A stretch of DNA of 47,853 nucleotides from an uncultured Bacilli bacterium (lineage in GTDB: Bacteria; Bacillota_I; Bacilli_A; RF39; UBA660): assembly GCA_934140575.1 (NCBI GenBank), contig CAKPBJ010000010.1, positions 1-47,853 of the forward strand, written 5' to 3'. Both the position numbers and the translations under genes were made by a program. Below are positions 32,110-40,907 of the stretch, piece after piece. How positions within the stretch are numbered: position 1 is the first letter of the stretch; the number at the start of each line of letters is the position of its first letter. A model generated the notes under the pieces. The model ran no database searches. It was given only the letters and a program-made list of their open reading frames with translations, and was not told the DNA's origin.

Positions 32110-33924
32110 TTATTTTACAATATAAGGATCTTCATGTGTACCAGTACCACTAGTAACAACTACATTTTGTTTTACATAAGCACAAGGTCTAACACCCATT
32201 GCAAAATATCTACTTACTTCCTCATTTAATGGAACTCCAATATCTGTAACTGCACCAGCAATTCTTTTACCATTTGAACTATTCAAATACCAATAACTAC
32301 TAGATACATGTCCATATAAATTAGTTTGAGCACTAAACATTTCATACATGTTTGGAGCAAATATTTTAGCCTTATATGATTTAGTTTTAACTTCTTCACC
32401 ATATATAATTTTATTTTTATAAACTGGAACATTTATTTTTCTACTTGCAAAATAACTTGTATTAATAAACTCACTTGCTCTATTATTTATAAAATAAGCA
32501 ACACTACCTTTATCAGTTGGATTATATGAAATCTTATCAGCTAATCCATCAGGATTTGTAGTTAATGGTCTATTATCTTTATTAATTGCATCATCAGAAA
32601 TAACCTTTGTATATCCATCTTCTACATCAATAACTCTATATAACTTATTATCAAGTTTTACATATTCACCAGTTGAAGCAGTATTTAAATATTCTCCACC
32701 TACTATACTATTACCTTCACCAAATGAATATGGGTTTGCTAAACTACCATCACCACTAACAATTTCAGTAGTTCCTTTAATAGTAAACATAGGTCTAACA
32801 CCATAATTATCAGTATCAGCAACAGTAATAAAACTCTTACCAGACTCTTCATCATAAAATACATTTCTAGTTACATAAGCCTTTTTATTATCACCTGCAT
32901 TAGCAACCCAAGACATAGTAACAGTCTTCATAAAATTATCATCAGCTTGTACTTTATTAACTTCTACAACAGATGGAATATAAACATATCTTTCTTTCGT
33001 ATAAGAACTACATTCAGTAGTATCAGTAGTACTATCACTAATAGTCATATTACAATACTTTGATTTAACAATCATCTTCTTAGCATTATCAGTTAAATGT
33101 TTATAATAATAATTATCTAACCAATCACTAACTTTAGTAAAATTAACATTAGAAACATCCTCAGCTGCTACAAGCATTACATTATTATTAGAATCAACTC
33201 CATATATTCTAAACATCATATTTGATAATCTAACATAATTATTAGTAGGATTACCAACATAATTAGAATTGTTCTTTAAATCACTTTTAACAACCTTTGC
33301 AATTTGTTTAATAACATTAACTTTTCTTGTAACAACAGTTTTATTTTTTAATGAATCAAAAGCAATATATTGAACTTCATAACTACCAATTTTACTAGTA
33401 TCAACATTTCCTTTAATAGTAACATCTTTTACATTTAATTTTCCATCGTTATTATCAACTACTGAAGAAACACCTTGTTCTTTATATTTATCACCTACAC
33501 CCAAAGTTAAAGTCTTACTACCTTTTAACTTAATCTCTGGACCAGTATGATCAACAGAAGATTGTAAAATACCACAATCCAAATAAACTAAATAATCATA
33601 TTCACCTGTTGCATTCTTTTTAACCTTAACCCAACTATTAGTTTGATTACAAACTTTATTAGAATAAGGCACATATAAATCATCTTTCATATAAGACTTT
33701 GAATATAACGTGCTTAAAGAAAGAGTTTTTACTCTTTCTCCTGTAGGTAATTCATTTCTATTAATCTCAAAATATCTCAACGCAGCATCCTTCATTTTAC
33801 TCTCATTATTATGGAACTTAATCATTGGAGAAACCACTAAAAACCAAACAAATAATCCCACAATAACTATAGAAATAATAAATTTAAGATCCCTTAACCC
33901 TCTTTTTTTCTTATCATGATTCAT
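32110..33924 (-). CDS. Pilin-like protein with Ig-like domain and two DUF6273-like modules
   Basis: A 604-aa protein. A short basic cytoplasmic end and TM helix (residues 12-33) lead into a pilin-like domain (MKDAALRYFEINRNELP ... YSKSYMKDDLYVPYS ... YLVYLDCG). A DUF5011-type Ig-like domain follows (about 135-205, GSKTLTLGVGDKYKEQGV ... GSYEVQYIAFDSLKN). Two tandem modules begin NNYVRLSNMMFRIYGVDSNN and GEYVKLDNKLYRVIDVEDG, and end GVRPMF...SGDGSLANPY and GVRPCA...SGTGTHEDPY. Such C-terminal modules occur on surface proteins of low-GC Firmicutes. It shares its layout with the last gene of the locus. SD AGGAGG. Confidence 0.78.
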   Translation of the reverse strand: MNHDKKKRGLRDLKFIISIVIVGLFVWFLVVSPMIKFHNNESKMKDAALRYFEINRNELPTGERVKTLSLSTLYSKSYMKDDLYVPYSNKVCNQTNSWVKVKKNATGEYDYLVYLDCGILQSSVDHTGPEIKLKGSKTLTLGVGDKYKEQGVSSVVDNNDGKLNVKDVTIKGNVDTSKIGSYEVQYIAFDSLKNKTVVTRKVNVIKQIAKVVKSDLKNNSNYVGNPTNNYVRLSNMMFRIYGVDSNNNVMLVAAEDVSNVNFTKVSDWLDNYYYKHLTDNAKKMIVKSKYCNMTISDSTTDTTECSSYTKERYVYIPSVVEVNKVQADDNFMKTVTMSWVANAGDNKKAYVTRNVFYDEESGKSFITVADTDNYGVRPMFTIKGTTEIVSGDGSLANPYSFGEGNSIVGGEYLNTASTGEYVKLDNKLYRVIDVEDGYTKVISDDAINKDNRPLTTNPDGLADKISYNPTDKGSVAYFINNRASEFINTSYFASRKINVPVYKNKIIYGEEVKTKSYKAKIFAPNMYEMFSAQTNLYGHVSSSYWYLNSSNGKRIAGAVTDIGVPLNEEVSRYFAMGVRPCAYVKQNVVVTSGTGTHEDPYIVK

Positions 33925-33936
33925 AATATCCTCCTA

Positions 33937-35487
33937 TTAATTGAAACTATAATCATATCTATTATCTCTTAAAGTAATTCTAATTTTAAAATTACTATTA
34001 CTAGAAATATCACTAGGTATCTTTATATAAACATATTTTCCCATATAACTTCTATCAAGTGCACTTTCAATAGAAATTTCCTGCTTTATACCTTCACTAT
34101 CCTTATAAATAATTTTACCATACTTATTTAAAAAGTCAATCAAGTTTTTAGACTCTAAACCAACCGATCCAAAAGAAATTTTTAAGATATTCTCTCCCTC
34201 ATTTGCATTAAAACTTTTCTCTACAGATGAACAGTCCCCACCACTACAACTTCTAGTAGTATAAGTCGCTGTATTAGAAATTTCATAATCATCAAAAGTA
34301 ATAGTATCTTTCAAATTATAAGCATTAATCTTTATATTATCTCCCATTTTATACTTAATTGCTTTTTTTATTTTACTAACATCTTTTAAATTTAATTTAA
34401 TTTTTCTCAAAGTATTATTATTATTTTTTTCTTGATAATATAATGCAAAATTAGAATTATTATTCTTCGATACTTTATAAACAATTATTGTATTAAGTGT
34501 TCCACCTCTTCTAAGTTCAAGTACTGAATCAACACACTCACCAAAATCACTAAACTCACTCTCATACATCTTAGTTGTTGTCGTATAATCACTTGTACCA
34601 CTCTTTAAATGAAAATTATTCATATCCACTTTTCTTTTTTCAATATTATTAGTAATAGACAAATCAACTACTACAAAATAACTCTTATCAGAAATTACAT
34701 TTCCACTACCATCTTTATTAGTATAATAAGCATCTTTAACAGTAATTGTATATCCATTCGCATTATACTGTTCGCCTTGCTTATAACTCTTATTAGTAAT
34801 AAATACTAAAGCATATACATTATAAATTATAACTATAAAAATAAGACCAATAATAGTATTACATATAAGTTTATGTTCTTTATAAACATATCCAATATTT
34901 CTAAATAATCTTCTAAAAGTTCTTTTTATTGTATTTTTATCAATATCTAACCTAACTTCAATCTCTTCTCTATCAGCCTCACTAAGCTCCAAAAACTCTT
35001 CATCAGTATTAAAACTAAACTTATTAATATCAAGTCCAAAAGTACGCATAATAAATATTCCAATTGCTGGTAATTGAGCAATTAAAAATATCATCAATAA
35101 ATCCCTAGACATTCTAAGATCTGTAGAAGAAACTCCATCAGTATAAGAATTAAAAAAACCTTTAACCATTCCAAGAACAAAAATTAAAGCAAAATACTCA
35201 ACTAAAGGAATTAAATAAGCCTTCCAAGGTTTCTTCTTATGCCTCAAAAGTAAAATTAATGCACAACATCCAATAACTATTAATATAAGTGCAATTTGTA
35301 ACGAAAAAGTAATATGTCTACTAATAGAATTATTATATGAATCATATACACCTAAATCCATAAATTCCCCAACAAAAGAACTTACATCAAATAGCCTATA
35401 CGCTACAAACAAACTAAGTAATAGTAATACAACATGTATTTTTTTAAAATTCTTAATCAAAAACGCATAAGGTTTTCTGATAATCAT
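33937..35487 (-). CDS. Six-TM membrane protein with DUF4352-like exported domain
   Basis: A 516-aa protein, the first gene of the locus. TM helices lie near residues 18-35, 58-80, 88-108, 128-150 and 207-232; a cytoplasmic helix-rich segment (EEFLELSEADREEIEVRLD) separates the last two. After residue 235 the chain is extracellular and beta-rich, beginning QGEQYNANGYTITVKDAYY and FVVVDLSITNN, the style of DUF4352 immunoprotective-like domains, with a later CSGGDCSS loop. No enzyme motif is visible. It is followed 12 bases later by the Ig-containing pilin-like gene. Function unknown; a surface-assembly helper is possible. Confidence 0.7.
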   Translation of the reverse strand: MIIRKPYAFLIKNFKKIHVVLLLLSLFVAYRLFDVSSFVGEFMDLGVYDSYNNSISRHITFSLQIALILIVIGCCALILLLRHKKKPWKAYLIPLVEYFALIFVLGMVKGFFNSYTDGVSSTDLRMSRDLLMIFLIAQLPAIGIFIMRTFGLDINKFSFNTDEEFLELSEADREEIEVRLDIDKNTIKRTFRRLFRNIGYVYKEHKLICNTIIGLIFIVIIYNVYALVFITNKSYKQGEQYNANGYTITVKDAYYTNKDGSGNVISDKSYFVVVDLSITNNIEKRKVDMNNFHLKSGTSDYTTTTKMYESEFSDFGECVDSVLELRRGGTLNTIIVYKVSKNNNSNFALYYQEKNNNNTLRKIKLNLKDVSKIKKAIKYKMGDNIKINAYNLKDTITFDDYEISNTATYTTRSCSGGDCSSVEKSFNANEGENILKISFGSVGLESKNLIDFLNKYGKIIYKDSEGIKQEISIESALDRSYMGKYVYIKIPSDISSNSNFKIRITLRDNRYDYSFN

Positions 35488-35520
35488 ATTATCTACACTC
35501 CCTTATTATAAACTACTATA

Positions 35521-35549
35521 AGTATAAACTATTTTTAACTAAAATTAAA
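35521..35549 (-). promoter_or_regulatory. Candidate promoter of the pilus/secretion locus
   Basis: In the 75-base gap between the greA terminator and the first gene, the minus strand carries TTTAAT (35549-35544), a 17-base spacer and TATACT (35526-35521), about 35 bases before the ATG with SD AGGGAG. The -35 is weak (three of six). The upstream terminator makes a promoter in this gap likely, but the exact site is uncertain. Confidence 0.35.
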
Positions 35550-35562
35550 TAGTAAATAGAAA

Positions 35563-35590
35563 TAAAAAAAAGATAACTAAAAAGTTATCT
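35563..35590 (-). terminator. Intrinsic terminator of greA
   Basis: AGATAACT (35590-35583) and AGTTATCT (35578-35571) form an eight-pair stem with a four-base loop, followed by eight T (35570-35563). It lies just after the greA stop and insulates the secretion locus from the housekeeping cluster. Confidence 0.92.
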
Positions 35591-35594
35591 AAAA

Positions 35595-36065
35595 TTATTT
35601 AATATCAATAATTTCTACTTCATAATTACCATTTGGACTTTCAACAGTAACAATATCTCCAACCTTATGATCAAATAAAGCTTGAGCTATTGGACTTTCA
35701 TTAGAAATTTTACTTTCAAATGGATCAGCTTCTTGACTACCAACGATTTTATATTCATCTTCTTCATCATCATCAACATATTTGATAGAAACTGTATTTC
35801 CAATACTAACTTTATCTGTATCAACATTAGTAATAATAGAAACATGCTCTAACATTTTCTCTAATTGTTTAATTCTACCTTCTATTTCTGCTTGCTCATT
35901 TCTAGCAGCATCATATTCAGCATTTTCAGATAAATCTCCAAGAGATCTTGCTTCTTTTATTGCAATTATATTTTCAGGTCTTCTTATATTTATTAAATCA
36001 TCTAACTCTTTCTTTAAGTCATCTAATCCCTGTTGAGTTAAATAAACTGTATTTTTATTTCCCAT
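35595..36065 (-). CDS. greA: Transcription elongation factor GreA
   Basis: A 156-aa protein of normal GreA length. The N-terminal coiled coil reads YLTQQGLDDLKKELDDLI ... IKEARSLGDLSENAEYDAARNEQAEIEGRIKQLE, with the acidic tip residues D and E of LGDLSENAEY. The C-terminal FKBP-like domain has VSIGNTVSIKYVD, EADPFESKISNESPIAQALFDHKVGDIV and V.SPNG.YEVEII. GreA stimulates cleavage of backtracked RNA in stalled RNA polymerase. In Bacillus it also follows the yrrN-yrrO genes. It has its own promoter (36133-36161) and terminator. Confidence 0.97.
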   Translation of the reverse strand: MGNKNTVYLTQQGLDDLKKELDDLINIRRPENIIAIKEARSLGDLSENAEYDAARNEQAEIEGRIKQLEKMLEHVSIITNVDTDKVSIGNTVSIKYVDDDEEDEYKIVGSQEADPFESKISNESPIAQALFDHKVGDIVTVESPNGNYEVEIIDIK

Positions 36066-36132
36066 TTTTTCTTCACCTCAATATTATATTTTTGCCTTCT
36101 GTGAAAGCTAAGCTCTAGACTTAACTTGCAAT

Positions 36133-36161
36133 AATATACCACATTACAAACAAAATATCAA
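36133..36161 (-). promoter_or_regulatory. sigma-A promoter of greA
   Basis: Minus strand -35 TTGATA (36161-36156), 17-base spacer, -10 TATATT (36138-36133). The leader of about 60 bases contains a short imperfect hairpin (AAGTTAAG with CTTAGCTT) before SD GAGGTGAAG. Confidence 0.7.
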
Positions 36162-36169
36162 GTGCAATT

Positions 36170-36841
36170 TTATTTACTTGGTCTTTTTGTATATTCAAAG
36201 CCAAAAGTATCTTGAATATCACCATTATCTAATAAAATTTGCATTTGTTCTAAATCAAAATAAGGCTCATCAATATAGATAATAGACCATGGATTAGCTC
36301 CATCACTTAAAAGTTCACTAAGTCTTTCTTTTGAACTTTGTTTTAAACCTTGATAACGATTTTTATATTCTTCTGATTTTAAAATTTGATTTAATCTATC
36401 AACTTTTTCATCACGCATCTTAATTTTTTTAAGTTCATTAACTTTTTTACTATCTCTTACAAGCTTAGAACCAAACGGAATAGCACCTAATAAAGCAATA
36501 GTACCAATTCCTACAGCTAAAGCTACTGGATTATCTCCAACAGCATTCTGAACTACTGGAAGAGTACTTAAAGCATAACCACCAACACCAGCAGCAATAC
36601 CACTTAATGGAGTTAATACTCTACCTGTATCTCTTTTAACTGTAAACTTACTATAATTTGCTACAGCTTCCTCCGCTTGAGCCTCTTGTTGTTTAACCAA
36701 AATCTCAAAGTTCTTATCTGTAGAAGATACAATATATTTTTTCCCATCGGCAAATAAAACTGTATAAGTACCATTATCACTTTCAACAAAATCTATTATA
36801 TAATCTTTTTTCTCATCTTTAGTTATTGTATAATCTTTCAT
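36170..36841 (-). CDS. Unknown protein with two central hydrophobic segments
   Basis: A 223-aa protein not recognised as a known family. Residues 1-65 are beta-rich and soluble (YIIDFVESDNGTYTVLFADGKKYIV), residues about 78-98 and 106-124 are Gly/Ala-rich hydrophobic helices (VLTPLSGIAAGVGGYALSTL; VALAVGIGTIALLGAIPFG), and the rest is charged and helical. The two helices may form a hairpin in the membrane. It stands alone between the dGTPase-like gene and greA with its own strong promoter (36872-36900) and SD GGAGGGGG. No terminator is evident. Confidence 0.65.
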   Translation of the reverse strand: MKDYTITKDEKKDYIIDFVESDNGTYTVLFADGKKYIVSSTDKNFEILVKQQEAQAEEAVANYSKFTVKRDTGRVLTPLSGIAAGVGGYALSTLPVVQNAVGDNPVALAVGIGTIALLGAIPFGSKLVRDSKKVNELKKIKMRDEKVDRLNQILKSEEYKNRYQGLKQSSKERLSELLSDGANPWSIIYIDEPYFDLEQMQILLDNGDIQDTFGFEYTKRPSK

Positions 36842-36871
36842 TTAAAATCCCCCTCCATAAAAAGTAGCTAA

Positions 36872-36900
36872 ATTATACCACAAATCAACATAAAAATCAA
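36872..36900 (-). promoter_or_regulatory. Promoter of the 223-aa protein gene
   Basis: Minus strand -35 TTGATT (36900-36895), 17-base spacer, perfect -10 TATAAT (36877-36872) preceded by TGG, giving an extended -10. The -35 overlaps the end of the preceding dGTPase-like gene. Confidence 0.75.
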
Positions 36901-38033
36901 TAGTTTCCACAAATAGCATCAACCTTATCAATAAAATAATCATCAGTCATACCAGCAATAAAATCAATAACCTTTCTCTTATCACAAGTATTTTCCATAT
37001 AAGACTCACATTGGTTATTTAAAAATATAGTAAATATTTCACTATCAGTATTATTATTTTTAATATCACTTAAGTATCTACAAAAAAGTTTATTCATTCC
37101 ATCTTCATAATATTCACGAACACTATCAGTTAAACTATATTTATATATATGTTCATAATTAAATTTCTTTAAATCAAATAAAGCTTTAAAAACATCATCA
37201 CTTAATTTTATATAAGGCTTATATAAACTATTATTAACAATATCCATAACAACAGTATTAATGATATCTCTATTAGTAGTTCCAAGAACACTTGAAATAG
37301 ATTCAGGTAATTCTTCTCTTTTAATAACACCAAGCATAATAGCATCTTCTATATCTCTACCAATATATCCAATAATATCACTAATACGCACAACACACCC
37401 TTCTAAAGTCATTGGTCTAAAAGTACGTGAAGTTTTAATATCTTTATAAGAAAGATTATATTCTCTTAAAAACTCTTCCTTTGTTTTACTAACAGGTTCA
37501 TATATAGAACTAAGCATCTCACCATTATGACACATTATTCCATCATAAACTTGTACAGTCAAATTAAGACCTTTTCCATTATTCTCAATAAACATTAAAT
37601 CTCTAACACTCTGAATATTATGAGAAAAATATTCTCCCAATTCACGCAAAGAAATCTTATTAAGAAAATCTTCTCCAGTATGACCAAGCGGTGTATGCCC
37701 AATATCATGACCAAGAGCAATGGCCTCAATTAAATCCTCATTTAAATTAAGAGCTCTACCTATTGTTCTCGCAACCTTACTAACTAATTGAACATGAGTA
37801 ATTCTCTTACTAATATGATCATTTCCACTCTTAGTAAATACTTGTGTCTTATCAAGATATCTCGTATAACTAAGAGAATAAATTATCCTATCAATATCAT
37901 GAAAATAAGGAGGCCTAATGTCATCAGAAATAATATCACAATATCTAATAGCAGAAGAACTAAGTATCGCATATTTACTTAAATATTTCTCTTTATTTAA
38001 AAAATTACTTTTCAATACATCAATATTATTCAT
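36897..38033 (-). CDS. dGTPase-like HD-domain nucleotide triphosphohydrolase
   Basis: About 378 aa. The HD signature is complete: RITHVQLVSKVARTIGRAL (first His region), IALGHDIGHTPLGHTGEDFL (HD pair and following His residues) and VVRISDIIGYIGRDIEDA for the last metal-binding Asp. The family hydrolyses dNTPs to nucleosides and triphosphate, adjusting nucleotide pools. The start is ATG 38033, seven bases after SD AGGAGA; it overlaps the trhP2 stop by eight bases. It closes the ireB operon, and the 223-aa protein promoter follows. Confidence 0.87.
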   Translation of the reverse strand: MNNIDVLKSNFLNKEKYLSKYAILSSSAIRYCDIISDDIRPPYFHDIDRIIYSLSYTRYLDKTQVFTKSGNDHISKRITHVQLVSKVARTIGRALNLNEDLIEAIALGHDIGHTPLGHTGEDFLNKISLRELGEYFSHNIQSVRDLMFIENNGKGLNLTVQVYDGIMCHNGEMLSSIYEPVSKTKEEFLREYNLSYKDIKTSRTFRPMTLEGCVVRISDIIGYIGRDIEDAIMLGVIKREELPESISSVLGTTNRDIINTVVMDIVNNSLYKPYIKLSDDVFKALFDLKKFNYEHIYKYSLTDSVREYYEDGMNKLFCRYLSDIKNNNTDSEIFTIFLNNQCESYMENTCDKRKVIDFIAGMTDDYFIDKVDAICGNY

Positions 38034-39225
38034 GACTCTTTCTCCTAACAATCTTAATCATAGAATATTCAGAAATTTCAAATTCTGTATCTAAATATAA
38101 ATAATAAATATTATCTGGATGTCTCGCAACATCAAGACTCTCCATATCCTCATTATATAATTTTTCTAAAACAAATTGTATATGTTTACCATATGGAGTA
38201 AATACCTCAATCAAATCTCCAACCTCAAAATAATTTCTTTCATAAAACTTAAGTAACTTACTTGAAGAATCATAACTAATTACTTGTCCCAAATAATCCT
38301 GATTAGAAATCTCAACCCTACCAGTATAATACTGATCAGTATAATCAGCCTTACCTAAAAAATAATGACTAGTAGTCTCTCTATTGGCTACTCTATTTAA
38401 TCTTTCCTCAAACACACTCATTAAATCCTCAGTAAGTGTCCCATCATAATAATTATCTATTATTGCTCTATATGTTCCTATAACAGTAGCAAGATAATAT
38501 AAAGATCTCATTCTTCCTTCTACTTTCATACTAGTAACACCAATATCTATTAAGTCCCCAATATAACGAGACATATTCATATCTTTTGTCGCCATCGTAA
38601 AATCTTTATCATTATCTGTCTTGAAAGCAAATCTACATACTTGAGCACATCCACCTCTATTAGCATCTCTATTAGTAACATAATTAGAAAGAGCACATCT
38701 TCCACTAAAGCATGTACACATAGCCCCATGAATAAATACTTCTATATCAACATTAGTTTTATCAATAATATCTTTTATTTCTTTTTTTGATAATTCACGA
38801 GCAAGTACTACTCTGTCAACTCCTTCATTACCAAAATATTCAACTGTCTTATAATTTGTAGTAGAATTCTGTGTAGATAAATGTACTTCAACTTTAGGAT
38901 AATTTTCTTTTATATAAGAAATAATAAAGGGATCACTTACAATAAATGCATCAATTCCCGCATCAACAACTTCTTTAATATATTCTTTTACACCATCCAT
39001 ATCTTCATTGTGAAAAACAATATTTAAAGTTAAATGCACTCTCTTACCAAGCTTATGTGCAAAATTACATCCTTCTCTAATTTCATCTATACTAAAATTA
39101 GTCGCATTAGCACGTAAGCTATACTTTTCTCCACCAATATAAACAGCATCAGCTCCATATAATAAAGTTACTTTTAACCTTTCCAAATCTCCCGCAGGAG
39201 ACAATAATTCAATTCTCTTATCCAT
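38026..39225 (-). CDS. U32 family tRNA hydroxylation protein, TrhP2/YrrO-like
   Basis: A 399-aa peptidase-U32 family protein: ELLSPAGDLERLKVTLLYGADAVYIGG at the start, ANAT near 40, VHLSTQNSTTN, VVLARELS, and the four-Cys signature MCTCFSGRCALSNY...NRGGCAQVCRF that defines the U32 group. The Bacillus homologues YrrN and YrrO (TrhP1, TrhP2) make 5-hydroxyuridine at tRNA position 34. Next to it are TrhP1 (eight-base overlap) and TrmR, which methylates that product, so the pathway is encoded in one operon. Confidence 0.9.
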   Translation of the reverse strand: MDKRIELLSPAGDLERLKVTLLYGADAVYIGGEKYSLRANATNFSIDEIREGCNFAHKLGKRVHLTLNIVFHNEDMDGVKEYIKEVVDAGIDAFIVSDPFIISYIKENYPKVEVHLSTQNSTTNYKTVEYFGNEGVDRVVLARELSKKEIKDIIDKTNVDIEVFIHGAMCTCFSGRCALSNYVTNRDANRGGCAQVCRFAFKTDNDKDFTMATKDMNMSRYIGDLIDIGVTSMKVEGRMRSLYYLATVIGTYRAIIDNYYDGTLTEDLMSVFEERLNRVANRETTSHYFLGKADYTDQYYTGRVEISNQDYLGQVISYDSSSKLLKFYERNYFEVGDLIEVFTPYGKHIQFVLEKLYNEDMESLDVARHPDNIYYLYLDTEFEISEYSMIKIVRRKSHE

Positions 39226-40069
39226 TTTTTTTCACCTTATAAATAGTTTTCTTAAAAAAGAAATTTGTACTATCCCCTAACTTTTTATATTTATCCACAT
39301 AATTAGTATCACAACATGAATCATTTATATATAAAGATGTATCATTAACAAGTTCTAAAAAATTAGGAATTCCATACTCTCTCATAATAATATAAGGACA
39401 TCCTAAATCATATAACTCTTTAATGACCGAAGTTCCATTAGTAATAATATCCTCATAAAACTGGCTACCATTAGCATCCTCAGAAACAATAAAATCAATT
39501 CCACTTACTTTCTCATGAATTTTAATTTCCTTATCACCAGATATACCTAAGTCCTTGTAGTAATTAGATACTAAACTTCTATAAGATAAAGCAACACTAG
39601 GTTTACTAACAACCTCAACCATACTAGTAATCTTACTAGAAGAAATAATTTCACCTATCTCATCTAAAGTAATCTCTTTCCCAAGAAGAGCATACTTAAC
39701 ACCACGACTATTATAATAATCACAAGTCTTATAATTATTAACCATATGAGTCTGATTCCATACTAAATCAAGATCTAAATTTAACTCTCTTTTTAATTCC
39801 AATACCGCCAAATCATAAAAGAAAACACCATTAATTTTTAAATTATCCAATTCCATTAAAATATTTTTAACTTCATCTATATCATCATTAAATAAATTTT
39901 TATTTAACTTAACAAATATTTCTCCCTTATACTTAGAACAAATATCACGAACTTCATCAAGTGAATAATACTTCTTACTTCCAACAGAATAATCTTTTAA
40001 AGCAAGAATTATTCCATCACATTTAAACTCATATATATTTGATTTACTTGCTTCTACTAAAAGTTTCAT
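39218..40069 (-). CDS. U32 family tRNA hydroxylation protein, TrhP1/YrrN-like
   Basis: A 283-aa protein of the U32 type, shorter than its partner and without the four-Cys cluster, like Bacillus YrrN. It contains FVKLNKNLFNDD, DLVWNQTHMVNNYKT in the LSTQ-like position, YALLGKEITLDEI and CPYIIMREYG. The role is a partner of TrhP2 in hydroxylating tRNA wobble uridine. The 3' end overlaps trhP2 by eight bases. SD GGAGGTGGAG. Confidence 0.85.
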   Translation of the reverse strand: MKLLVEASKSNIYEFKCDGIILALKDYSVGSKKYYSLDEVRDICSKYKGEIFVKLNKNLFNDDIDEVKNILMELDNLKINGVFFYDLAVLELKRELNLDLDLVWNQTHMVNNYKTCDYYNSRGVKYALLGKEITLDEIGEIISSSKITSMVEVVSKPSVALSYRSLVSNYYKDLGISGDKEIKIHEKVSGIDFIVSEDANGSQFYEDIITNGTSVIKELYDLGCPYIIMREYGIPNFLELVNDTSLYINDSCCDTNYVDKYKKLGDSTNFFFKKTIYKVKKNG

Positions 40070-40110
40070 AACTCCACCTCCAACATATTATATCATAAAG
40101 AAAAGAAGAT

Positions 40111-40899
40111 TTACTTATCTTCTCCATTTTTATCAGTTTCAACTATTAAAAACTTAAAACTTTTATTCTTAAAATATTCTTCTTCGCCATATACAGAATG
40201 AAAAACATAAGGTTTATAAGCAATCAAATTACCATTTTCTACATAATAGGTTACATTATCAAGATAATTATCTACTTCTCTAAACTTAAGAAAACAATTA
40301 TAATCACATTCATCAGCAGCATAATAACTTTCATTAACTAATTCTTGATAATAAGTCTTAAATTTATTTTCTATTTTATTATTAACAGTTTCTTCAGTAA
40401 CTCCAAAAAAATTAAGTAATGCAGTATCATCAATAACCTCTAATGTATTAAGATTTATATTATAACTTCTAAAATAAGCCTTTGGAGCATACTCAGTATT
40501 ATAATCAATTGCTTTAAGGACAACACTAAGTATAATTCCACTTATATCATATTCATATGAAATAGCAGTTTTTTCTGCACCCTTAAAATCTTCCATAAAC
40601 AAATCGACATCTTCATTTACCAAACTAATAACATCAGATTTTATATTTATATATGGAATATATTGAGAGTAGTCCCCACTTCCACCTTGATACTTAGTAT
40701 AAACAATATATTTACTTTTATCTTCTTTTATATTCTTATAATTTTCATTCTGCTTAGAAATATAAATAAAACTAAGCATAAATACAACTATAAATATTGC
40801 TCCTACAATAACCATTTTTCTCTTAGTATCATTACTAAGCCTCATACCTCTTTTTATTTTCTTCTTATTAGGAGCAGGTTTTCTTTCTACATCAAACAT
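40111..40899 (-). CDS. Membrane-anchored DUF3298/RsiV-like exported protein
   Basis: A 262-aa protein with a basic cytoplasmic end (NKKKIKRGMR), a TM (residues 30-47) and an exported alpha/beta domain: YIPYINIKSDVISLVNEDV, YRSYNINLNTLEVIDDTALLNFFGVTEETV, and VENGNLIAYKPYVFHSVYGEE. This order resembles the DUF3298 domain of RsiV and PdaC-type exported proteins. It lies 8 bases after the VirB2-NlpC/P60 fusion gene and is absent from the equivalent Bacillus cluster, so the two were probably inserted together and may act together. Confidence 0.55.
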   Translation of the reverse strand: MFDVERKPAPNKKKIKRGMRLSNDTKRKMVIVGAIFIVVFMLSFIYISKQNENYKNIKEDKSKYIVYTKYQGGSGDYSQYIPYINIKSDVISLVNEDVDLFMEDFKGAEKTAISYEYDISGIILSVVLKAIDYNTEYAPKAYFRSYNINLNTLEVIDDTALLNFFGVTEETVNNKIENKFKTYYQELVNESYYAADECDYNCFLKFREVDNYLDNVTYYVENGNLIAYKPYVFHSVYGEEEYFKNKSFKFLIVETDKNGEDK

Positions 40900-40907
40900 A
40901 TAACCTC

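Noticed and set aside
32110..33924. LPTG word in the protein as a possible sortase signal
   Set aside because: It lies near residue 60 in the pilin-like domain, without following hydrophobic and basic segments; the paralogue has LPTE at the same place, so it is a structural motif.
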